A DNA stretch of 22,504 bases from Planctomycetaceae bacterium. Lineage in GTDB: Bacteria > Planctomycetota > Planctomycetia > Planctomycetales > Planctomycetaceae. This document shows, one piece after another, positions 15,168-22,504 of the stretch. Location of the stretch: assembly GCA_027000105.1 (NCBI GenBank), contig JALTOP010000138.1:1-22504 (forward strand), in the 5' to 3' direction. The translations under genes and the position numbers were made by a program. The notes beneath the pieces are model-generated. The model did no database searches and was not told where the DNA came from. It worked only from the letters and a program-made list of their open reading frames with translations. The first letter of the stretch is position 1; every line of letters starts with the position of its first letter.

Positions 15168-15773
15168 ATGCTACGAAGTACATGGACGTCAATGATTGCA
15201 GCGGGATTGCTGCTGGGATTTTCGACCGGCTGCACAACCATGCCCAAGACCGTTATTCGTGGCCAAAGCCCGGAAAAAGCGAAGCTGCTGGTTCACGAAC
15301 AGACCGAAGAACAGAAAGAGGAAATTGTTCAAACCGGTCGAGCCAAGTGGACTGGAGAGCTCCGAACAAAAGGGGAGCTACGCGGCTTGATTCACCACAA
15401 CGTACATGGAACCGAAGTGTCCCATCACGGCTACCGCACGGATTTGCCCTCCTGTCCCGATGGAACTTGTCAGCCTGGAGCAGGGAATCCGTACGCCCAA
15501 AACCCTTATTGGCGTTGGGGAAATTTCGACGCCCAACCCTGCCCGAACGGCAACTGTTACGGTTCCGGGTTTGGTAATTGTCCACCCAACCATCAGGAGC
15601 AGTGCTGGGATCATGGCGGTTATCGCCATCGTGGGCAGTACCACTATCACACATACAGCTACAAAAAGCCGAGAAATCTGGTTTATCCACAGCCCAATCA
15701 GCCCGGCGGTGTTGTCACTTACCCCTACTACACACATAAAGGGCCTTCCGATTTCTTCTGGAAGGGAGACTGA
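15168..15773 (+). CDS. Small Cys/His/Tyr-rich lipoprotein, planctomycete type
   Basis: A 201-residue exported protein. A short basic start, hydrophobic residues 9-20 and STGC with Cys22 make a likely lipoprotein signal, although the -3 residue is Ser. Residues 33-75 are charged and helical. After that come two repeated knots, SCPDGTCQPG and PCPNGNCYG, sharing C-P-x-G-x-C, and a GNCPPN. A Tyr/His-rich stretch and the end YPYYTHKGPSDFF follow; the ending resembles Y-T-x-R-G-P-x-D-F-F, which I associate with small planctomycete lipoproteins. The four paired cysteines could be disulfides or a metal site. The function is unknown. GAGGGGG eight bases before the ATG is the best ribosome-binding site in this region, and a strong terminator follows, so it is an independent and probably well expressed unit. 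Confidence 0.85.
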   Translation: MLRSTWTSMIAAGLLLGFSTGCTTMPKTVIRGQSPEKAKLLVHEQTEEQKEEIVQTGRAKWTGELRTKGELRGLIHHNVHGTEVSHHGYRTDLPSCPDGTCQPGAGNPYAQNPYWRWGNFDAQPCPNGNCYGSGFGNCPPNHQEQCWDHGGYRHRGQYHYHTYSYKKPRNLVYPQPNQPGGVVTYPYYTHKGPSDFFWKGD

Positions 15774-15852
15774 TTCCGACTGCCGATTCGAAATTGACTT
15801 CAGGGAACGACTCTCCGTTGCGACGTGATGGTTCCCGACTCTGAACGATAAG

Positions 15853-15890
15853 CCCTTCCCGGTTTCTGCCAGGAAGGGTTTTCGTTTTTT
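15853..15890 (+). terminator. Intrinsic terminator of the small lipoprotein gene
   Basis: CCCTTCC (15853-15859) pairs with GGAAGGG (15872-15878), followed by TTTTCGTTTTTT. It lies 80 bases after the stop codon and before fhcA, separating the two genes. Confidence 0.88.
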
Positions 15891-15927
15891 CGACCGGCGC
15901 GAACTGAACCGGCGAAATCCAGCAAAA

Positions 15928-15958
15928 TCCCTCCTGCCAGCTATCTCCCTCCTGCCAG
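15928..15958. repeat. 13-bp direct repeat upstream of fhcA, period 18
   Basis: TCCCTCCTGCCAG appears twice with five bases between. It lies 160-190 bases before the fhcA start. It may be an operator pair or a chance duplication. Confidence 0.55.
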
Positions 15959-16120
15959 TAGCCTGATCCTCACCGGAACAGGGCATCTTTCGCATCTCGG
16001 TTGCACTTTCTCCCCAAACGAGGTACCTATGCGATTCTGGGCGGTTGGCAAACCGGAAACGCAATAACCGTCTTCCCATGTTCTATCCCATTCGAATCGT
16101 TATCCCACCGGAAAACAGCG

Positions 16121-17779
<1,659 letters not shown>

Positions 17780-17789
17780 TGTCTTGCGC

Positions 17790-17809
17790 CACGACTCTGC
17801 ACGACTCTG
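17790..17809. repeat. Perfect tandem duplication of 10 bp
   Basis: CACGACTCTG occurs twice in direct succession just past the fhcA stop codon. It is probably a slippage product. Confidence 0.7.
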
Positions 17810-17828
17810 TGAGACATGATTATTATTA

Positions 17829-17864
17829 TCGCTACTGTGGCAAAAGCGGTGATAGTGGTAGCGA
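17829..17864. repeat. 7-bp inverted repeat downstream of fhcA
   Basis: TCGCTAC (17829-17835) is the reverse complement of GTAGCGA (17858-17864). No T tract follows, so it is a poor intrinsic terminator, but it is the only hairpin near the end of fhcA. A second small palindrome, AGGGC-gcca-GCCCT, lies at 17962-17975. Confidence 0.45.
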
Positions 17865-18017
17865 CTGTCCTGAAAATCAAATCAAGTCCTTCGGGCTAGC
17901 GCGCTTGGTTAATGGATAATAATGAATAATTCAGCCGATTGAACGCAAAATTGAAAGCGGCAGGGCGCCAGCCCTCCGGTATTTTGTTATCGCCCGGTCA
18001 TCTCTGGACGTAACCAC

Positions 18018-18216
18018 TACCGGACGACTTGCGCCGTTCCGCTTGCATTTCCTGGCCGTTGTGAGAAAGTAATCTCACGCCAAGGTGCGAAGACGCAAAG
18101 GAGAGAAAAAGAGAAGAAAAATATTTGCATAATGGATTACATGCGGCTTTTGAATTACCTACGTTTGGGAATCAAATCTGAAAAACTCCTGGCGTCTTGA
18201 TCGCTTGGCGTGAAAA
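18018..18216. repeat. Dispersed intergenic repeat, copy B
   Basis: This matches copy A at 6952-7165 over its length, with a divergent centre. Its ends are cleaner: TCACGCCAAG (18075-18084) is the exact reverse complement of CTTGGCGTGA (18204-18213). The stretch GCGAAGACGCAAAGGAGAG is shared with copy A at one mismatch. It ends about 75 bases before tsaE, so the tsaE promoter must lie within or just after it. Confidence 0.8.
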
Positions 18217-18290
18217 CTTCCTCTATCGGAGTTCCCCAGGAATAGTGCGCGCTCGAATAAGAGTGTAAACTATCCAGAGGAGGATTTCCC

Positions 18291-18779
18291 ATGAGCATTA
18301 ACCAAAACCTGTTGCGTACAACAAGAACCTGTGAAGATGAAGCCCAGACCATTCAGGTTGCGAAAGAACTGAGCGAATTGCTCGAGCCGGGGGACGTGAT
18401 CGCGCTCAACGGAAACCTGGGAGCGGGCAAAACGCGGTTTGTGCGTGCTGTTGCCGTCGCCGCTGGCGTTGAGGATTCGGCTATCAGTAGTCCAACCTAC
18501 ATGATCGTCCAAAGTTATTTCGCCCGTCTGGAAATTCATCACTTCGATTTATACCGTATCGAACAGGAAGAAGAGCTTTACGAATCGGGTTGCGAAGAAT
18601 TTCTGGAAGCGGAGGGAGTCTGTCTGATTGAGTGGGCAAGCCGGTTTCCCGATTTTTTGCCGCACGATCATCTGGAAATCGAGATTGATATCACCGGAGA
18701 GAACAGTCGGCAACTGACCATCACCGCCTTCGGCCCCAAACACGCCCGGCTAATCCGGAAATTGGCTCAACCATTGTGA
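18291..18779 (+). CDS. tsaE: tRNA threonylcarbamoyladenosine biosynthesis ATPase TsaE
   Basis: TsaE is the small ATPase that, with TsaB and TsaD, is needed to transfer the threonylcarbamoyl group to A37 of tRNAs reading ANN codons. The 162 residues carry the Walker A motif GNLGAGKT (41-48), followed by SSPTYMIVQSY (about 65-75), HHFDLYRIE and EGVCLIEWA, all typical of the family. The N-terminal RTCEDEAQTIQVAKELSELLEPGDVIALNG is also typical. GAGGAGG seven bases before the ATG is a strong ribosome-binding site. The gene stands alone between repeat copy B and a convergent ribE. tsaB and tsaD are not nearby. No terminator was seen in the 125-base convergent gap. Confidence 0.95.
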   Translation: MSINQNLLRTTRTCEDEAQTIQVAKELSELLEPGDVIALNGNLGAGKTRFVRAVAVAAGVEDSAISSPTYMIVQSYFARLEIHHFDLYRIEQEEELYESGCEEFLEAEGVCLIEWASRFPDFLPHDHLEIEIDITGENSRQLTITAFGPKHARLIRKLAQPL

Positions 18780-18904
18780 AAAAGCGTTTCCATCAAACTG
18801 CTGATTCTCAAGGCACTCGGTCATGGTTGGTTCGTTCGGATCGCCGTAACCCTATCGATTCTTCCCTGAAATCAGCGAGCCGTTCACACCAGAAACCAAA
18901 CGCA

Positions 18905-19531
18905 CTACTTCTGTTTTTCCATCCATGGCCCCAGTAATTTATGAGCGTATTTTCCCATGATGTCGGTCTCGATGTTGACTTCGTCCCCGACCTTCCTGCT
19001 CCCGAGCGTGGTCACTTCCAGCGTGTGAGGAATCAGCGCGACACTGAAGCGATCTGCCTGGACATCGACCAAGGTTAAACTGATGCCATCCACAGTGACG
19101 GAGCCTTTGGTTACCATGTACTGCGAAAGGTCTTCGGGAACTTCAAACCACATGGTGACCCACTCATCGGCGGAATCGATTTTCTGAACACGACCGATGC
19201 CGTCGACATGCCCCTGCACAATGTGCCCTCCCAACCTGCCATTGGCCAGCATCGCCCGTTCCAGATTGACCGAACTGCCTGGCTGCAATTTGCCGAGATT
19301 TGTTCGCGAAAGTGTTTCTTCTCCCGCCTGAAAATGCCAGCCCTTTTCGTCGATCGCAACAACAGTCAGACAGCAACCGTTTATCGCAACCGAATCGCCA
19401 ATTTTGGTTTCAGCAGAGGAGTCGTCAGCGCGCAGCATCTGCTGCGGGACACGCACAACAAGGCGCACCCCTTCCCCTTCGTCAAGAAGTTCTGTAATCG
19501 TCCCCTGACCTTCAATCAATCCCGTAAACAT
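18905..19531 (-). CDS. ribE: Riboflavin synthase, alpha subunit
   Basis: This enzyme dismutates two 6,7-dimethyl-8-ribityllumazine molecules to riboflavin and 5-amino-6-ribitylamino-uracil. The 208 residues show two similar lumazine-binding barrels: MFTGLIEGQGTI at the start with GDSVAINGCCLTV (about 45-57), and the second copy with GGHIVQGHVDGIG (about 99-111), KGSVTVDGISLTLVDV and PHTLEVTTLG. The N-terminal MFTGLIE and the tandem layout make the assignment firm. It starts 51 bases past the glgX stop codon on the same strand, so the two may be cotranscribed; no functional link is known. The ATG has no clear Shine-Dalgarno sequence. No FMN riboswitch is visible upstream, as the space is filled by glgX. 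Confidence 0.96.
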   Translation of the reverse strand: MFTGLIEGQGTITELLDEGEGVRLVVRVPQQMLRADDSSAETKIGDSVAINGCCLTVVAIDEKGWHFQAGEETLSRTNLGKLQPGSSVNLERAMLANGRLGGHIVQGHVDGIGRVQKIDSADEWVTMWFEVPEDLSQYMVTKGSVTVDGISLTLVDVQADRFSVALIPHTLEVTTLGSRKVGDEVNIETDIMGKYAHKLLGPWMEKQK

Positions 19532-19582
19532 TTTTCTGGCCCATCTGCAAGCGGGTCTGTTTCTGTTGCGATTCGGGTTCTG

Positions 19583-22150
19583 TTACGATTCGGACACATC
19601 CGGTTTCTGTTCCGAACCGCCCGTCTCATCTTCCGGCTTCACAATATCTTCTGTTTCCGCTTCTGTATCGGTTTGATTTTCCGTCCCCTGATTTTCCTCA
19701 TGCTGGTTTTCCGCATTTTGATTTCCGGCGGATTCAACAATCGTCGAAGTCGAATCTGTCGAGACGGCATCCAGGCCGATGACCGGACTTTCCTGCGGAG
19801 CAGCAACCGGGGCGTTTGCCTGTTCCTTTTCGGATTCGTTCTCTGTGCTGCCTGCTTCCTGTTGATCGGTTTGTGCTCCTTCCGGCACTGGTTCCGATTC
19901 TGATTCCGATCCAGCCTTCGGTTCTGCTTCGGTCTCCGTTTCAGGTTCAGAAGCATCGGGGACAAACAGGGTGCTGGCCCGTTCCGGTTGAATCCATTCG
20001 AGCCATCTCGCCGCGAGGCGGGAAGAGACGGTTTTGAGTCGCAGCACGGCCATTGAATTGCCCACCATGCGATAGATTTGCCCCTGCCGCATCAAACCGG
20101 TTTCCCGGGAACTGTCACTCGAATCGATCGTCGGTTTCCAGAATTCATTTTCCTTATGGGCAGGTAGCGTGAAATCGACCGGATGCCGATTCGCATTGAG
20201 CAGCATCAGAAAAGTTTTCCCATGAATCTGGCGTCCCCTCTCATCGACTTCAGCAATCAGCCCGCCTTCCAGTCGCACGGCCAGGCATTGCACATGAGGT
20301 TCGTTCCAGTTTTCGTCCGTCATCGGTTTGCCGGCCGGTGTCAGCCAGGAAATATCCTGTACCTCATCCCCACGGATTTTTCGTCCCTGGAAGAAATGGC
20401 GTCTTTGAAACACGGGATTATTTTTCCACAGGCGGATAACCCGTTTGACATACTTCAGGAATTTTTCCTTATCTGCGTCGAGTTCCCAATCGAGCCAACT
20501 GATTTCGTTATCCTGACAGTAGGCGTTATTGTTACCTTTCTGGGTATGACTCAATTCATCCCCGGCGCGTATCATCGGCACGCCCTGCGAGAGTAACAGC
20601 GTCGTCATCAGATTTCGCATCTGTCGGCCGCGCAGTTTCAGTATCTCCGGCTGATCGGTTTCTCCTTCCACGCCGCAGTTCCAGCTCTCGTTGTTGTTGT
20701 CGCCGTCGCGGTTCTCTTCGCCGTTGGCCCAATTATGCTTTTCGTTATAGCTGACCAGATCCCGCATGCAGAAACCGTCGTGGGAAGTCACAAAATTGAT
20801 GCTCGCATACGGCCGCTTTCCATTGTGCTGGTACAGATCGCTGGAACCGGTGATCCGGGTGGCGAATTCCGACATCGTTCCGCCATCGCCTCGCCAGAAT
20901 TGACGCACACAATCCCGATATTTCCCGTTCCATTCGGTCCACAAAACCGGAAAGTTCCCAACCTGATAACCGCCTTCCCCCAAATCCCACGGTTCTGCGA
21001 TCAACTTCACCTGCGAAAGAATCGGGTCCTGATGGATAATATCGAAAAACGCGCCCAGCTTGTCGACCTCATGCAATTCCCGCGCGAGCGCACTGCACAA
21101 GTCGAAGCGAAAACCGTCCACGTGCATCTCGTTTACCCAGTAACGCAGCGAATCCATAATCAACTGCAGCACGTGTGGCGTCTGCATGTTGAGCGTGTTC
21201 CCGCACCCGGTGTAATCCATGTAAAAACGGCGGTTGTCGTGCACCATGCGGTAGTAGGAACTGTTGTCGATCCCTCTCAAACTGACCGTCGGCCCTAGAT
21301 GATTTCCTTCTGCCGTGTGGTTGTAGACGACATCCAGAATAACCTCCAAACCGGCCTGATGCAGTTTTTTCACCATCGATTTGAATTCATTCACACTCCC
21401 CTGTGGCGTTTTGTCCGATGAATAACTCAGTTCCGGCGCGAAGAAGCCGAGTGTGTTGTAGCCCCAGTAATTGCTCAAGCCTTTTTCAACCAGATGTCGA
21501 TCGTTGATCTTCTCGTGAATCGGCATTAGTTCGACCGCCGTTACTCCCAGATCAAGCATGTGTTGAATCGAAGCCCGTGAGGCCAAGCCTGCGTACGTTC
21601 CGCGCAGAGCCTTCGGCACGCCGGGGTGCCTCATCGTGAAGCCTTTCACATGCAACTCATAGATGAGCGTTTTATGCCAGGGTGTTTTGAGGGGTCTGTC
21701 ACTTCCCCAACGAAACCTGTTATCAATTACCACGCTCAACGGGGCGGCGGCGGCGTTATCCCGCTCGTCGAAAGAAAGGTCCTCTTCGGGGTCGGAAACC
21801 TTGTACCCGAACATTGCATCGGTCCATCGAATTTCCCGACCAATCGATCTCGCATACGGATCCAGAAGCACCTTGTTCGCATTGAACCGGTGTCCGTGAT
21901 GCGGTTCGTACGGCCCATGCACCCGGTAGCCGTATAATTGACCGGGTTTCAAGCCGGGAATGTAACCGTGCCAGACAAAATCGGTCTGTTCAGGAAGTTC
22001 GATCCGCTGCGATTCATGGATGTCATCAATCTCATCGAACAGGCAGAGTTCCACTTTCGTCGCATTGGCAGAATAGAGAGCAAAATTGACGCCTGCCCCA
22101 TCCCAGCTCGCTCCCAACGGGTACGGGCTTCCCGGCCATACCTTTGTCAC
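19583..22150 (-). CDS. glgX: Glycogen debranching enzyme, GlgX/isoamylase type, with an acidic C-terminal tail
   Basis: A GH13 (isoamylase-like) enzyme that hydrolyses alpha-1,6 branches of glycogen or limit dextrin. An N-terminal CBM48-like domain (about 10-100; PLGASWDGAGVNFALYS) precedes the barrel. The four GH13 regions are DVVYNH (273-278), DGFRFDL with nucleophile D350, AEPWDLG with acid/base E386, and TSHDGF with D458. The catalytic part ends near residue 725, the usual length. Residues 733-855 are an extra tail of Glu, Ser, Thr, Asn, Gln and Pro, with an ENQ-type repeat near 812-826, predicted disordered and very acidic. Whether it reaches outside the catalytic fold for binding is unknown. 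The start is GTG at 22148-22150, seven bases after AGGGA. It is followed by ribE. The 241 bases upstream show no sure promoter. Confidence 0.94.
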   Translation of the reverse strand: MTKVWPGSPYPLGASWDGAGVNFALYSANATKVELCLFDEIDDIHESQRIELPEQTDFVWHGYIPGLKPGQLYGYRVHGPYEPHHGHRFNANKVLLDPYARSIGREIRWTDAMFGYKVSDPEEDLSFDERDNAAAAPLSVVIDNRFRWGSDRPLKTPWHKTLIYELHVKGFTMRHPGVPKALRGTYAGLASRASIQHMLDLGVTAVELMPIHEKINDRHLVEKGLSNYWGYNTLGFFAPELSYSSDKTPQGSVNEFKSMVKKLHQAGLEVILDVVYNHTAEGNHLGPTVSLRGIDNSSYYRMVHDNRRFYMDYTGCGNTLNMQTPHVLQLIMDSLRYWVNEMHVDGFRFDLCSALARELHEVDKLGAFFDIIHQDPILSQVKLIAEPWDLGEGGYQVGNFPVLWTEWNGKYRDCVRQFWRGDGGTMSEFATRITGSSDLYQHNGKRPYASINFVTSHDGFCMRDLVSYNEKHNWANGEENRDGDNNNESWNCGVEGETDQPEILKLRGRQMRNLMTTLLLSQGVPMIRAGDELSHTQKGNNNAYCQDNEISWLDWELDADKEKFLKYVKRVIRLWKNNPVFQRRHFFQGRKIRGDEVQDISWLTPAGKPMTDENWNEPHVQCLAVRLEGGLIAEVDERGRQIHGKTFLMLLNANRHPVDFTLPAHKENEFWKPTIDSSDSSRETGLMRQGQIYRMVGNSMAVLRLKTVSSRLAARWLEWIQPERASTLFVPDASEPETETEAEPKAGSESESEPVPEGAQTDQQEAGSTENESEKEQANAPVAAPQESPVIGLDAVSTDSTSTIVESAGNQNAENQHEENQGTENQTDTEAETEDIVKPEDETGGSEQKPDVSES

Positions 22151-22391
22151 TGATCATTCCCTTTTTCGATCCAGTCGAAACGCAGTCAATTGCTGAATAC
22201 TTACTCATGATGTTTCGAAGCGTCCCGACCCGGCGCATTGTCATTATTTCTCTGTACGCCTCCATTGTCTCGTAAAAAGAGAACGACACAAGAGGAACCG
22301 AAAGATTTTCCAAAAGCGAAACGGGATTCACAACAAACATGAATATGTTGATGCGAACCCCGTGGATGCCCGGAATGACAATCGGCGAAAA

Positions 22392-22504
22392 CTACTCCGG
22401 TAGCCGTTCTGTTTCGACAGGTGTCAGCTCACCGGTACACGCTTCCATGAACGCGACCAGATCTTTCTTTTCCTGTTCGGTCAAGTTCAGTTTTTTGATC
22501 TTAT
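22392..22504 (-). CDS. C-terminal end of a c-type cytochrome or cytochrome-c peroxidase-like protein (partial)
   Basis: Only 37 codons before a TAG at 22392-22394 are inside; the rest lies beyond the right edge. The translation reads KIKKLNLTEQEKKDLVAFMEACTGE followed by LTPVETERLPE. LNLTEQEKKDLVAFMEACTG is the typical last helix of MauG/di-haem cytochrome-c peroxidase and related c-type cytochrome domains. The haem motif CxxCH is not in the visible part, so the exact family cannot be decided. It precedes glgX on the same strand by 241 bases and is probably a separate unit. Confidence 0.7.
   Translation of the reverse strand, partial: KIKKLNLTEQEKKDLVAFMEACTGELTPVETERLPE

Larger units (their letters stand above)
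15774..16120. other. 347-bp gap between the small lipoprotein and fhcA
   Basis: The first part holds the terminator at 15853-15890. TCCCTCCTGCCAG occurs at 15928-15940 and at 15946-15958, a 13-bp direct repeat with a period of 18. GAGG at 16020-16023 is five bases before an ATG at 16029 that opens a 12-codon frame (MRFWAVGKPETQ) ending in TAA at 16067, a possible leader ORF for fhcA. No promoter is clear. Confidence 0.4.

Noticed and set aside
16001..16120. Upstream extension of fhcA to an earlier ATG
   Set aside because: The extra 40 residues do not resemble the family, whose proteins begin near MIWQCLRGG-like sequence, and no ribosome-binding site supports it.

Overview
The window looks like a piece of a planctomycete chromosome (Planctomycetales/Planctomycetaceae level; I would not name a genus). 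Pointers are a formyltransferase/hydrolase subunit A gene (fhcA) of the H4MPT-linked C1 pathway standing alone, an EF-G paralogue of the spdEFG2/mtEFG2 (ribosome-recycling) type, short lipoproteins and an N-terminal cysteine-aromatic family of planctomycete style, two copies of the dispersed repeat whose spurious translation contains SRKDAKTQRR, mostly single-gene transcription units with mixed strands, and many starts without a clear Shine-Dalgarno sequence. All gene identities come from reading the translations; no database was searched.

Layout: 3' part of gyrB (+, cut by the left edge); a secreted ceramidase-like protein and an EF-G2-like factor (both -); an exported protein of an unnamed conserved family (+); a stretch with a palindromic element and repeat copy A; a LolA/LolB-like lipoprotein with a His-rich stretch and a 165-aa planctomycete-type protein (both -); ilvE (+) behind a candidate attenuator leader; a 487-bp gap holding a candidate sigma54-driven small RNA on the minus strand; panB (+); a delta-9 type fatty acid desaturase and a sugar phosphate isomerase/epimerase-like protein (both -); a 741-bp gap; a small Cys/His/Tyr-rich lipoprotein (+) with a strong terminator; fhcA (+); repeat copy B; tsaE (+); glgX followed by ribE (-, probable operon); and the C-terminal end of a c-type cytochrome/peroxidase-like gene (-, cut by the right edge).

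Most genes are housekeeping and do not form one pathway. IlvE and PanB do meet at 2-oxoisovalerate, the last step of valine synthesis and the substrate of ketopantoate formation, so the regulatory DNA around them is of interest. The two most notable observations are there. First, a near-consensus sigma54 promoter (TGGCAC-N5-TTGCA, minus strand, 10864-10880) sits about 10 bases before a ~91-base transcript that ends in a near-perfect intrinsic terminator and has no coding potential, with inverted repeats upstream at enhancer distance. Second, an intrinsic terminator lies 18 bases before the ilvE start codon, with an upstream 11-base segment that can pair with its 5' arm in a mutually exclusive helix, the hallmark of transcription attenuation. 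Both are predictions from sequence alone.
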